Source: Bedellia somnulentella (Eukaryota > Arthropoda > Insecta > Lepidoptera > Bedelliidae). From it: a stretch of 64,000 bases of DNA. The translations under genes were made by a program, and so were the position numbers. The notes under the pieces were generated by a model. The model saw nothing but the letters and a program-made list of their open reading frames with translations. It was not told the origin of the DNA and did no database searches. Each line of letters opens with the position of its first letter. The first letter of the stretch is position 1. Location: NCBI GenBank assembly GCA_963576735.1, contig OY755190.1:3217695-3281694 (forward strand), given 5' to 3'. Shown here piece by piece: positions 59,601 through 64,000 of the stretch.

Positions 59601-62600
59601 TAACCGAAAAAGTACAAAACAAAAATTCATATAGAACTGTATAAGCAGCTTGTGAATGTTTTTAGTTTGGTGTTTGGAAGGAAAAGAATATGGAAAGAAA
59701 ACGAAACTAAACCAGAAGGGCAAGCACGAGCCGTGTTGAAACTAGTTATCGCGTGGGATAAAGCAGCCATCTCTTACGCACTTACTTAGTATCGTATACT
59801 GCCATCTCATTCTAACCGTTATCGTGTCGATAAAATTGCGCTCGTGCTTGCCCGGCTGCAATATCTAAAACTGCTTTAACTTAAATGAATATAATAGCTC
59901 CATATTATGTCCCGCTATTTTTAGACACCCAAATCCGATCGAAAGAGTATTCAGAATAAGAAATTCCTACGTCATTTTTGGAATGTTAAGTTGAAGTTGT
60001 GAAAAGAAAGTAGGTATGTAAAATAAAGGTTAAGGGTTGTTAAGAATAAATAAATAAACTTATGCCGTTTCAGTATACGTCACTGGCGTAGAGAAGCTAG
60101 TCAAACTGATTTTCAAACTCAAATAACTAATACTTTAATAAATAACAATATAATTCTAATACTAACATACTTTCGCTTACCTACTATTTTACGCATAGTA
60201 TAACGTATTAAACCGGTTTATTTTATTGTACCCAGAATTCGCAATAGCCACGCCATCAGACTCAAACCGGAAAGACCAACTACTAGCAAGCTTCTTCCCG
60301 GAAGGCCACCCTGCCAGGACATTCGTGTGGGGAAACCTACAGAGCCTTAAAGACGATATAGGGGATGATGATAAACTTTATAAGGCTGCCCATGAATTTA
60401 GGAAACGGCATTACAGTGCGCATCGGATGACGGTTTCTGTTCAGGTAATAATAATATTACATACGTACGTATACCCACGGCTATAAATCCCTAGAAGGGG
60501 TAGCCAGAGCTTCGGAATATTCCTCAGTCACTTTTGGAAGTTGAGTGGGGGAAAGGTTGTAAAGTAAATGTTTGGGGTTATGGGTCTCGAATCGCATCGC
60601 CCACAAATCACTTGAAAGCCTCAACCTTAGCCGCCTCTTACGAACACCCTAATAGGGTAGTGATATTCGAAACTGACAATACACATCAGTATTAATCATA
60701 TATTAAGTAAATAGATAACTCATTTATTCATGTTATAATATAACACACAATAAAAGTATTATTGGGGATGATGATAAAATTTATAAGTGTGATTTAAATC
60801 TTTTTGTTCATGAAAACCTCATGTGGGGATTATTACTAATAAATAAAGAATAAATAAAGGAAAGAAAAATTTCGACAAAAGATTTAAATTATGTGATAGG
60901 TAGGGGTTTTCAACATTTGCATTCTATCTGAAAAGGTAGACAAGTGGCCTTCCGAATTTGTAAAAATTCGGAGGTAGTAAACGCAAACACTACTTAAACG
61001 TGTAAAAGAAATAAAGGATAGAAGAATTTCGCGCTAGCAGCCATTGACACGGTGGCTCAATTGGCAGAGCGACGGGGCGTATACCCGAGGTCGCGGGTTC
61101 GATTCCCGCCTGTGTCGAAATTTTTCTTTCCTTTATTTATTCTTTATTTATTTATAAGTGTGCCCATAATATATATACCCAAATTTCAGGCCCGCATGGA
61201 CCTGTCAAGACTAGAAGAGTACGTAATAAACACATTCGGGCACATTCCTACCAACAATCTGCCGCCATCGGACTTCTCTGCCCACCACTTCAGTCTTAAC
61301 TCCACCGTGACACCCGAGTTCAGTAGTATGTACTATATGAAACCTATGAGCGATGCTTCTGAGGTAAGAATCATTTTTTGATTTGCTTACTCTTAAGTGA
61401 GAAGAATACATACATACATATACTCACGGATATATTTCCCTAGAAGGGGTAGCCAGAGCTAAGGAATTAGAAATTCCTCAGCCACTTTTGGAAGTTGAGT
61501 GGGGAAAATATGGTAAAAATAAAGGTTCTTAGTGATGGGTCTCCAACCGCATCGCCCAATAATCCAATATAAAGCCCCGATACCCTTAGTCGCTTCTTAC
61601 GACACCCGTGGGAATAAAGGGGTAGCGACATTCTAAGCCGGCACTACACGGCTAGAAAGAGAAGAATAAAAGAGGATTTATGAGAAAAATAATGAATGTG
61701 AGGGAAAGGGATTCAAATATATTTGTAGACGAAATATTAAGATAACTGCTTTTTGTCACATGCATAAGAATTTACATACGAAATAAAGCAAATTTATTTT
61801 GTCTGATCCGGCTGATCTCTGAAATGGCTGGAACGCTTTGACGAGACTCACTGGTCATTTAAGTAAAGGCTCATTAAAAGGCTCAGTAAAAAGAAACATA
61901 GAAGTGAACTGAAGTGATCCGCTAGTTATTTCCAACATACATATACTCACGGCTAGAAATCACTAGATGGGATAGCCAGAGCTAAGGAATCAGAAATTCC
62001 TCAGCCACGTTTGGAAAGTAAGTGGGGAAAAGATGGTAAAATAAAAGTTTTTGGTGATGGGTCTCCAACCGCATCGCCCAAAAATCCCTTAAAAGCCCCA
62101 ATACCGTTAGTCGCCTATTACGTACACCCATCGGAAGAATTGGGGTAGTGCTATTCTAAGCCTAATAAAATTCTGTTACATTGCATTACCGTGTAGAGAT
62201 CAATATATATTCAGTTAATTTTTAAGATTACAAACAGACACTCCAATTTCGTATAGATGGTTAAATATAAAAAAAAAACTGTAAACGTCAGAGGTCATTG
62301 GAGCCAAATTCATAACTCAAAACACGTACTATTAATTAAGAACACTTATCTTTAACTTATTTTTTTGCAGCTTTGCTTAACATGGTGTATAAGATCTCTG
62401 ATATCGGAGTACGAGTCGAAACCACATCAGTATATTTCTTATCTGCTCGGACACGAGGGAAAGGGCAGTCTGCTTTCTTACCTAAGGAAAAAGTAAGTTT
62501 ATTAGCTACATTCTTACTTATACTAAAAGTTCCAAAATAAAAATAGTACTTACAGAGATTTACAACCCCACAACTCTTCCACCATTCGGACAGAATACAT

Positions 62601-63119
62601 ACCTACATATACTCACGGCCGTAAATCCCAAAAAGGGGTAGCCAGCGGTTCAGAGCTTGATACTCCTTAGCCACATTTGGAAGTCGATAGGGACAAGATC
62701 CCATATCCAGTCGCCTCTTACGACTTCCGTGGGTAGAAAGGGGTAGTAGCGTTCTAAGCCGGCACTACACGGCATATTGGTTAAAAGGTTCTTTCTTTTG
62801 AAAATGAAAATAAGAGTCCTTAAAAAAACAACAACACGACCTAAAGCAGGTGGCCGGGAGTGGTTGGATGAGGCTGGCCGAGGATAGGAAGAGGTGGCGC
62901 GCCATGGGAGATGCCTATGTCCAGCAGTGGACGAGTGTGGGCTGATGATGATGATGATGATGAAAAAAACAAGTCTTACATCAAAATTCTACTTTCAGAG
63001 TGTGGGCACTAGGTATCTACACGGGCACATCGGAAAGCGGCATCGACTACACTTCTATGTACAGTCTGTTCTCTACGCAGATTGTGTTGACTAAACAGGG
63101 CTTGGAACATGTTGATGAG
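31638..63119 (+). CDS. NRDC: Nardilysin (M16 metallopeptidase), exons 1-8; continues past the window
   Basis: Exons are 31638-31885, 32667-32865, 53451-53591, 54013-54181, 60236-60444, 61190-61363, 62371-62492 and 62999-63119; all junctions are GT..AG and the phases agree. LPNGLVALLISDPS is followed by an acidic serine-rich stretch (DSDLSDSGTDSEYSSSDGE), the insert that separates nardilysin from insulin-degrading enzyme. Exon 3 holds the inverted zinc site HFVEH in GLAHFVEHMVFMGS. GGSDNASTDCEMTTF and YYMKPMSD follow in family order. The first 29 residues before a second ATG at 31725 are basic and amphipathic, like a mitochondrial leader. The product cleaves before Arg in dibasic sites. The remaining exons lie to the right. 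Confidence 0.93.
32426..32640 (-). repeat. Repeat A copy, nardilysin intron 1
   Basis: Diverged: TATACTCATGGCTATAAATCC at the start, GCCAGAGC, then ACTTTTGAAAGTTGATCAG. Confidence 0.7.
33548..33618 (-). repeat. tRNA-like core of an inverted-repeat SINE
   Basis: The 71 bases form an acceptor stem (GACACGG with CCTGTGTC), a D arm (TAGCTCAATGGCAGAGC) and a T arm (GCGGGTTCGATTCCCGC). The anticodon loop would read GTA, but the anticodon stem is imperfect and there is no intron as expected for a Tyr gene. A near-identical copy with the same flanks is at 61046-61116, so it is a mobile repeat. The flanks AATAAAGAATAATTTCG and CGAAATTATTCTTTCC are inverted copies of each other. Confidence 0.7.
33705..33754 (-). 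repeat. SINE-B, tail part, interrupted by hAT-like element
   Basis: AACATCCAAGCCATATATCTCC to GGGGTTGGCA. The copy continues after the insertion at 34707. Confidence 0.75.
33755..34706. mobile_element. hAT-like element with BED finger fragment, 952 bp
   Basis: The ends are AGACGTGTGCGCCG and the inverse of AGAGGTGTGCGCCG, with one mismatch in the first 14 bp, and both subterminal regions are rich in CCGCCG. It splits a SINE-B at GGCA, with only an imperfect flank duplication (TTGGCA/TAGGCA). Inside, after a TTTTTTTGCAG acceptor-like site, 34055-34240 encodes 61 residues with SFCWKSFGILVI and VFCSACLEHI, the pattern of an N-terminal BED zinc finger of hAT transposases. No transposase core is left. 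Confidence 0.65.
34055..34240 (+). pseudogene. BED-type zinc finger remnant, 61 aa
   Basis: A short frame starting at ATG just after a splice-acceptor-like TTTTTTTGCAG. It contains a tryptophan-rich SFCWKSFG stretch followed by C-x2-C in VFCSACLEH; the expected downstream histidines and the hAT catalytic domain are missing. It is probably the residue of a hAT transposase or ZBED gene captured in the element at 33755-34706. Confidence 0.5.
34707..34945 (-). repeat. SINE-B, body and head part
   Basis: Continuation of 33705-33754: AGAGGCACTAATACTTCTGAAC through CACTGTCACATGACTAAG to the head CATGATAGGTGG..CTACCCACTAAGC. Confidence 0.8.
35205..35420 (-). pseudogene. LINE ORF2 C-terminal fragment (RTE-type)
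   Basis: On the - strand one frame reads RSRKEEILKRTGVEDVAQSV and then KRWVGHIARRTES, the typical end of an RTE-like LINE polymerase (compare EEIRRKTKVTDII at 54547-54963). It is a short dead fragment inside nardilysin intron 2. Confidence 0.65.
35500..36180. other. Intron 2 stretch without recognised features
   Basis: AT-rich, no gene, no clear repeat. A 70-codon frame at 35759-35971 has no recognisable content and is judged a chance frame. Confidence 0.5.
36188..36515 (-). repeat. SINE-B copy, near full length
   Basis: ACGTTCAAACCGAATATCCCCG at the tail, body with GTGTACTAACGTGATAGGG, and the head side ending GACCCCAGATTTGAACACTAG with B-box-like sequence on the - strand. Confidence 0.88.
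36575..36775 (+). repeat. LINE 3'-end fragment
   Basis: AGGCTTCCAAAGTGTGAAGAATGCATGTAAG through AACTATAGTCTTTGC to CGGCGTGAGCATATGTATG. Same family as 49136-49305, more decayed. Confidence 0.65.
36776..37365. other. Intron 2 stretch without recognised features
   Basis: AT-rich; no coding potential or repeat that I can name. Confidence 0.45.
37370..38165 (+). repeat. Direct duplication of an approximately 250-bp unit
   Basis: The unit starting GCATGCAATGACGTCATGCATTGC at 37372 recurs at 37768 (one change in the palindromic TGACGTCA context). GAAATATGGTACGAGGACAC..AATACTGCGGTATTTGTGA and CCCATTAA follow in both. The unit then continues as GAGAT.GGTAGGGA.CAGCCTC at 37573 and 38120. A SINE-B fragment (37688-37766) lies between the copies and a repeat A fragment (37941-38060) is inside the second. 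Confidence 0.8.
37941..38060 (-). repeat. Repeat A fragment
   Basis: TATACTCACGGCCATAAATTTC..GGGGTAGCCAGAGC to GGGGCAAAAGATGGTAGAA. Confidence 0.75.
38354..38997. mobile_element. MITE with TA target duplication, 644 bp
   Basis: The ends are ATAGGCTATTTGACT and its exact inverse AGTCAAATAGCCTAT, with TA on both sides (38352-38353 and 38998-38999). No transposase frame is present. The middle contains an AT-rich LINE-tail-like stretch (38538-38720). TA duplications suggest mobilisation by a Tc1/mariner-type transposase. Confidence 0.75.
39000..40489. other. Intron 2 stretch without recognised features
   Basis: No gene or named repeat seen. Frames at 40031-40237 and 40342-40695 lack any recognisable motif and are judged chance. 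Confidence 0.45.
40503..40754 (+). pseudogene. LINE ORF1 C-terminal fragment (FP25K-like domain)
   Basis: The frame reads QLDNQASLLYISEFLSSKKK and then LFYLAREFAKENGYKFCW, ending with a conserved VLSEEDLIKLK. This is the C-terminal domain found in many insect LINE ORF1 proteins and named after the baculovirus FP protein. The upstream coiled-coil and PHD-type part are missing, so the element is 5'-truncated. It ends with TGA at 40752-40754. Confidence 0.7.
41200..44142 (+). CDS. LINE ORF2: APE endonuclease and reverse transcriptase, about 980 aa
   Basis: The frame is open for 980 codons. Endonuclease motifs: NICSIHCN near residue 37, ECWL, GDINLNI near 165, DHSPILLT near 227. The RT domain covers about 500-760: YRPISLLSTLSKIIEKV, motif A FLDLQKAFD, motif B GVPQGSTLGP, catalytic FADDTVLVF. 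The C-terminus is the usual Cys-containing region. The frame has no ATG between its upstream stop (41155) and the endonuclease, so the start at the TTG of 41200 is nominal and initiation is unclear. The product would nick target DNA and prime cDNA synthesis. Confidence 0.9.
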   Translation: MDHSLSIKCTKISDPTLTFKTLNPTNTVKAQLNIVTANICSIHCNLDKFLIFMSQININTDIIVLTECWLSNNYIPPSINNYNMYYTSKFINQNNGVVVYVKENLDVTVHEPSFEEGDCLVVTIDKDFTLICSYRPPSYRNLDKYLSSLDSILRATNTKNIVVTGDINLNIIADTIDQDTNDYLNILATHGLQQCINLPTRGKNCLDHFMIKSNLEWETLVYDPLTDHSPILLTINNLNYHKEDLFYRKFKTDFNAMENCLKNENWCEIYNCKDVNDAANIFTDKLTTIINDNTVVVKLPNRLKPLKPWITPNIVKSLRKRNSLHKDMKQNPKDDSLKEKYSTYNICCNNVIKSLKKEYYQKKLSSNSGNNKQTWGIVKELTNINQSNPTSNKLLKLCDVPSQSLNIVNNYFTSVGRNLANQTLRKLGVSDSKLTRKISLCNGPNESIPMFLTDHTEIKSLIMKLKTTNTTGWDNISSKFLKKFSSFLISPLTYLCNLSFTTGIFPKCFKKAIICPVYKTGEKDQPSNYRPISLLSTLSKIIEKVVNRRLMRFIETRDLLSIRQFGFRNGRSTNDAVLKLSSLVTKYLDNGEKCLAVFLDLQKAFDTVSIPILLKRLESIGIRGVPLAWFEDYLLDREQMVRVDEYYSEGNFCDYGVPQGSTLGPILFLLYINQLCDLKLESAEILMFADDTVLVFHESSWEKAKEAAEGGLKQVTSWLEDNLLTLNPQKTKFICFSINNKIKKCNKPNILKLHTFPCNRNNLSVEYSCNCFDLERVNFIKYLGVIIDQNLNWHRHVQYVISRTRKLIHVFKNIRIVGNPTLLLQIYKALSESIVSYCICAWGGAAKTQFIKIERAQRSVLKVMMNRPYRYPTTNLYQEAKVLSVRRLYIVACLCRQHVGLLSLLPEQSKRFNKIPTPKCKSTFAQRQYDFIASYIYRHVNHTAKLDTLTLNSKLFKKHITDWALKLNYEETENLLKVTK
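44609..44648 (+). repeat. Poly(T) run at LINE 3' end
   Basis: About 40 consecutive T directly after AATAAATC. It is on the sense strand of the LINE, opposite to a normal poly(A) tail. Confidence 0.9.
44649..45113. other. Intron 2 stretch without recognised features
   Basis: AT-rich; 44970-45020 has short tandem AAAATATA-type repeats. No gene seen. Confidence 0.45.
45124..45823. mobile_element. Inverted-repeat element with CGAATATTCGG motifs and 10-bp target duplication, 700 bp
   Basis: The ends are AGACTTGCAACGAATA and its exact inverse (TATTCGTTGCAAGTCT), flanked by AATAAAAAGT on both sides (45114-45123 and 45824-45833). Both subterminal regions are filled with CGAATA/TATTCGG repeats in both orientations. 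Inside, a unit of about 90 bp around AAGTAGTCATTGGTACATAA occurs twice (about 45320-45410 and 45455-45545). A GC-rich patch follows at 45610-45720. No transposase is encoded. Confidence 0.75.
45862..46870 (-). pseudogene. Relic IS630/Tc1/mariner-type transposase with DD37E spacing
   Basis: On the - strand three regions can be read: a helix-turn-helix part (LRTPGVIKAIKARAPRNPDRK, around 46680-46760), the first catalytic block around GGVCYG/YYGPTEVHF near 46290, and FQQDSAPAHKAQTTQEWF followed by WPSSSPDLNLLEY near 46060-46180. The second and third acids (Asp of QQD and Glu of LLEY) are 37 residues apart by my count. Frameshifts and a TGG-to-TAG stop right after LLEYKI make it dead. It directly abuts the 700-bp inverted-repeat element. 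Confidence 0.75.
46900..47725. other. Intron 2 stretch without recognised features
   Basis: A 123-codon frame at 47428-47799 has no recognisable motif and runs into SINE-B sequence at its end, so it is judged a chance frame. No other signal is seen. Confidence 0.45.
47733..47860 (-). repeat. SINE-B fragment
   Basis: GACAGTGAATTCACGTCATACG to GTCACGATGTTTTCCCTCAC. Followed at 47890-47965 by a tRNA-like + strand stretch with B-box-like GAGTTTAAATCCC. Confidence 0.65.
48068..48437 (-). repeat. SINE-B copy, full length
   Basis: AACGTTCACGCCGAATATCCCC at the tail; at the head TTTGAACACTAGTCGTTTGCACG..TCTATCCATTGAGCTATCACG, which on the - strand gives A-box and B-box. Confidence 0.92.
48445..48520 (+). 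repeat. Repeat A 3' fragment
   Basis: AGGAATTTCTTATTCCGAAGC to TATAGCCGTGATTACATGTATG. Confidence 0.7.
48831..49084. mobile_element. Foldback element with arms of about 110 bp
   Basis: Left arm AGGGCCGGCGCTGACTGCCGG..ATTTTGACACAACGATGCCGA (48831-48947) pairs with the right arm TCGGCATCGTTGTGTCAAAAT..CCGGCAGTCAGCGCCGGCCCT (48966-49084). About 20 bp (GGGAGGCCGCGGTAGGACAG) form the loop. The right arm contains a small insertion (AAAGTAAAATG). The DNA could form a near-perfect long hairpin. No coding content. Confidence 0.9.
49136..49305 (+). pseudogene. LINE ORF2 C-terminus and 3' tail
   Basis: One frame reads KNKRACMKRLMDVNEAREVC and then QDRTKWRSIVSAYQ followed by a stop, the C-terminus of a LINE polymerase family. 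The tail GGAACTAATGGCGTGAGTTTATGTATGTATG follows. Shorter copies are at 50958-51075, 36575-36775, 20818-20855 and 22500-22570. The tail resembles the 3' ends of both SINE-B and repeat A. Confidence 0.75.
49579..49925 (+). repeat. SINE-B, full-length reference copy with tRNA-derived head
   Basis: The head has an A box (GATAGCCCAGTGGGTAGAAC) and a B box (GTTCGAATCCTGG), so it carries an internal pol III promoter. The body runs through TTTGTCTTTTCTAAAGACATA, CACATGGCTGAGTTGTACTTAG and GTGAGTACACTGTCC. The tail CTCTGCCAACCCCTTCGGGG..GTTTATGTTATG is followed by a repeat of ATGTTATGTTTATGTTAT. About 345 bp long. Confidence 0.93.
49985..50221 (-). repeat. Repeat A copy, full length
   Basis: CATACATATACTCACCGTAGG at one end, CATCGCCCAAAAATCCCTTT in the middle, CTATTCTAAGCCGACACTACACAGC at the other. 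Confidence 0.9.
50323..50948. mobile_element. Helitron-like non-autonomous element, about 626 bp
   Basis: It starts TCTATACTTATAATAAATCTG, a 5' end common in lepidopteran Helitron relatives, and ends AATCAGCTAG in an AGCTAGT context, fitting the CTRR terminus. There are no terminal inverted repeats. A (GTCT)n microsatellite lies at 50440-50465. No Rep/helicase frame is present. Exact ends are inferred from motif only. Confidence 0.65.
50958..51085 (+). repeat. LINE 3'-end fragment
   Basis: AAAGAGCATGTTTGAGAAGATTGATGGATGTAAACGAAG to CTAATGGCGTGACTATCTG; same family as 49136-49305. Confidence 0.7.
51086..52095. other. Intron 2 stretch without recognised features
   Basis: No gene or named repeat. 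51150-51330 contains ATTACGAAACCAGTATCATGCGTGATAAAAC and TTATGCACGATACTTGTTTCGTAATG, an imperfect inverted pair flanking about 130 bp, possibly a small MITE. Confidence 0.5.
52100..52349 (+). repeat. Repeat A copy, full length
   Basis: GCTGTGCAATGTCGGCTTAAAAT to TATAGCCGTGAGTATATGTATGTATG. Good reference copy of about 250 bp. Confidence 0.92.
52435..52545 (-). repeat. Repeat A fragment
   Basis: ACCCACGACTACAATTTCAAAAGGG..AGCCAGAGCTAAG to AAATATGTAAAATAAAAG. Confidence 0.65.
52546..53450. other. End of nardilysin intron 2 without recognised features
   Basis: AT-rich. A short direct repeat (TATTTATGAATTGCAT/TATTTATGAATTATAT around 53370-53440) precedes the exon 3 acceptor TTTTTTACAG. Confidence 0.5.
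54249..54325 (+). pseudogene. Partial duplicate of nardilysin exon 4 (3' end with donor site)
   Basis: ATGCTGAAAGAGGCTATGCAGAG, an expanded GA run, then GATTGAGTCGGGTAAGGAAACTAG repeats 54137-54200 with few changes. It keeps a GT donor (GTAAGG). The copy lies about 70 bp into the intron and has no acceptor, so it is probably not spliced as a separate exon. Confidence 0.85.
54547..57525 (-). pseudogene. RTE-type LINE polymerase, one in-frame stop codon
   Basis: The frame starts before the ATG at 57300: ETFNIATLNTKTLRAEESL lies in frame upstream and is the first endonuclease motif, and the frame stays open to about 57525. GDFNAQVG and TDHRMVQ complete the endonuclease. RT motifs are FIDYSKAFD, GVRQGDPLSP and RFADDIVLL. 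A single TAG at 55024-55026 separates this from the C-terminal part (EEIRRKTKVTDII, WTGHMLRC, GRPKSRW), which continues in the same frame to the stop at 54547. A one-base shift near 57520 separates it from a further open frame to 57710 that may be its N-terminus. It is antisense within nardilysin intron 4. Confidence 0.9.
58585..58912 (+). repeat. SINE-B copy, near full length
   Basis: Starts inside the head (GACTAGTGTTCAAATCCCGAATCGG) and ends GGGGATATTCGGCGTGAACGTTTATG. The A-box half of the head is missing. Confidence 0.9.
59718..59853. mobile_element. MITE, 136 bp, nested in the palindromic element
   Basis: Exact 13-bp inverted ends GGGCAAGCACGAG and CTCGTGCTTGCCC. The inside is non-coding. 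No clear target duplication is seen. Confidence 0.7.
60466..60690 (-). repeat. Repeat A copy, nardilysin intron 5
   Basis: GTATACCCACGGCTATAAATCC to CCCTAATAGGGTAGTGATATTCG. It begins 22 bp after the exon 5 donor. Confidence 0.85.
60838..61153 (+). repeat. tRNA-core element with inverted flanks, intron 5
   Basis: AATAAATAAAGAATAAATAAAGGAAAG..TTTCGACA at 60838-60877 is the inverse of TGTCGAAATTTTTCTTTCC..TTATTTATT at 61111-61153. A second inverted pair (AATAAAGGATAGAAGAATTTCG) immediately flanks the tRNA-like core. The same core and flanks occur inverted at 33510-33700. Confidence 0.65.
61046..61116 (+). repeat. tRNA-like core, second copy
   Basis: GACACGGTGGCTCAATTGGC..GCGGGTTCGATTCCCGCCTGTGTC folds as a cloverleaf with a loop reading GTA. 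It differs at few positions from 33548-33618. A functional tRNA gene cannot be excluded, but repeat flanks argue for a SINE. Confidence 0.65.
61408..61662 (-). repeat. Repeat A copy, full length, nardilysin intron 6
   Basis: CATACATATACTCACGGATATATTTCC to CATTCTAAGCCGGCACTACACGGC. Confidence 0.9.
61936..62163 (-). repeat. Repeat A copy, nardilysin intron 6
   Basis: CATACATATACTCACGGCTAG to GGGGTAGTGCTATTCTAAGCC. Two members of the family lie 270 bp apart in the same orientation. Confidence 0.9.
62601..62775 (-). repeat. Repeat A copy, nardilysin intron 7
   Basis: CTACATATACTCACGGCCGTAAATCCC to GTTCTAAGCCGGCACTACACGGC, with an internal deletion. Confidence 0.85.
62845..62965 (+). pseudogene. 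LINE ORF2 C-terminus with (TGA)n tail
   Basis: One frame reads VAGSGWMRLAEDRKRWRAMG and then DAYVQQWTSVG, followed by stop codons that are part of a (GAT)n repeat. This is the 3' end of another RTE-like LINE family, inserted 35 bp before the exon 8 acceptor. Confidence 0.75.
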
Positions 63120-63168
63120 GTAAGATATTGGAAAATGAAGGAAAATGTCCATTACTTAGAGAACTTTA

Positions 63169-63466
63169 TACATACATACGGCTATAAATCCTTAGAAGAG
63201 ATATGTAGCGAGAGAGAGCGTCGCCCAAAAATCGCATTACAACCCCAAAACACTTACGCCCGATTTATCAATTGAGTATTCAAGCTGAGAACGAGTTAAG
63301 TATCGTTTTGTCTCATTCTGTTGTTAAGATTTCAATGCGACAGAACGATACTTAAGTTGTTCTCAGCTGGAATACTCAAGTCAGAAATCGGGCGTTAGTC
63401 GCTTCTTTCGAACACCCTCAAGAATAAATGATGTAGTGGTATTCTAAGCCGACACTACACAGCCAA
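63169..63466 (-). repeat. Repeat A copy split by a MITE, intron 8
   Basis: CATACATACGGCTATAAATCC to AACCCCAAAACACTTA, then after the MITE TTAGTCGCTTCTTTCG to CTAAGCCGACACTACACAGC. Confidence 0.85.
63257..63395. mobile_element. MITE with TTA target duplication, 139 bp
   Basis: The ends are CGCCCGATTT and AAATCGGGCG, with TTA on both sides (63254-63256 and 63396-63398). The arms extend to about 60 bp (TTGAGTATTCAAGCTGAGAACGAG.. with its inverse). TWA duplications are typical of PIF/Harbinger-driven MITEs. Confidence 0.8.
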
Positions 63467-63525
63467 CAGATCTATCTGAAGGTATCTAAGTAAATGAAAT
63501 CTGACAAAAAGTACATAATAATAAA

Positions 63526-63702
63526 CATAAACGTTCACGCCGAATATCCCCGAAGGGGTTGGCAGAGGTACTAATACTTCTGAACATCACGTGACTTTGT
63601 CACCTGGTGTTCAGAGTACCCACGTTTTGCTTGGACAGTGTACTCACGTAATAGGAGGCAGGCCTATCGCCGTTTTGTACGAATACACTGTCTCATGACA
63701 AA
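63526..63702 (-). repeat. SINE-B fragment, intron 8
   Basis: AAACGTTCACGCCGAATATCC to GTACGAATACACTGTCTCATGAC; head missing. Confidence 0.88.
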
Positions 63703-63737
63703 AAGTAATACATATAAAAGGCTATGTTATGGCATAT

Positions 63738-63858
63738 TAAGGCTATGTTAATATCTACACGAGCACATCCCACTGGTATCGACTACACATCTATGTACAG
63801 TTTTCTACGCAGATTGTGTTGACTAAGCAAGGCTTGGAACATGTTCAAGAAGTAGAAC
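63738..63858 (+). pseudogene. Degenerate duplicate of nardilysin exon 8
   Basis: ATATCTACACGAGCACATC..GGTATCGACTACACATCTATG and CGCAGATTGTGTTGACTAAG..CTTGGAACATGTT follow the order of exon 8 (62999-63119). Small deletions break the frame and the acceptor region is not conserved. GAAGTAGAAC stands where the donor GAGGTAAGA should be. Confidence 0.88.
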
Positions 63859-64000
63859 ATTTAAGACTATTAATATATAAATTTATAATAACTTTGTTAC
63901 AAGAAGAATAAATGAAACGGAGTGATAAAGAAATATAAATAAATGAAATGTTGGTGGTTATTGGTTTTTAACTATGTTAAACACTATTTACCTTACAAGC

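Larger units (their letters stand above)
57842..59945. mobile_element. Palindromic DNA element of about 2.1 kb with inverted ends
   Basis: ATCGGAATTGGGTGTGTGAAAATA at the left matches the inverse of the right end (TATTTTTAGACACCCAAATCCGAT). TAATATGGAGCT at 57892 has its inverse near 59900. AATTCGGTATGCAAAG at 57935-57950 has its exact inverse at 59565-59580. AGATCCACAATCATAACTTGGCCGG near 58100 has its inverse near 59025-59050. The order is that of one long imperfect palindrome with later insertions, including SINE-B at 58585-58912 and a MITE at 59718-59853. No transposase is recognised. Confidence 0.65.

Overview
The window is AT-rich animal DNA with spliced host genes, dense tRNA-derived SINEs, several LINE families, a Helitron-like element and many short inverted-repeat elements. 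The repeat repertoire and gene structures suggest an insect, most likely a moth or butterfly (inference; no host marker was searched).

Positions 1-20710 hold a three-level nest. The outermost layer is a decayed LINE on the + strand (1-514 and 19490-20710). It is split by a second LINE on the - strand (about 515-19489) with a gag-like ORF1 and an ORF2 that was still open. That ORF2 is split by a complete Polinton/Maverick (adintovirus-like) element at 2255-16578. The Polinton is 14,324 bp, has 1,962-bp terminal inverted repeats, starts with AG, and is flanked by a perfect 6-bp target duplication GGCTAG. All its genes are open: protein-primed DNA polymerase B (with an 81-bp intron), packaging ATPase, a small basic protein, a 270-residue protein, chromodomain integrase, penton-like minor capsid protein, a pVI-like protein, double jelly-roll major capsid protein and adenain-like protease. 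A further spliced gene of unknown function lies inside each inverted repeat, so it is present twice. The set covers replication, integration, capsid assembly, packaging and maturation.

Positions 21178-24516 encode mitochondrial ribosomal protein L44 (six exons, +). Positions 25917-31299 encode the centriole protein Sas-4/CENPJ (three exons, -). About 340 bp upstream and divergent, nardilysin (M16 metallopeptidase, +) begins at 31638 and runs past the right edge; eight exons are visible. Its second intron is about 20.6 kb and its fourth about 6 kb.

The nardilysin introns are a transposon landscape: a LINE with an open 980-codon ORF2 (41200-44142), an RTE-type LINE broken by one stop codon (54547-57525), a relic transposase with DD37E spacing, a 700-bp element with a 10-bp target duplication, a hAT-like element with a BED finger, a Helitron-like element, foldbacks and MITEs, two SINE families in many copies, and two partial duplications of nardilysin exons.
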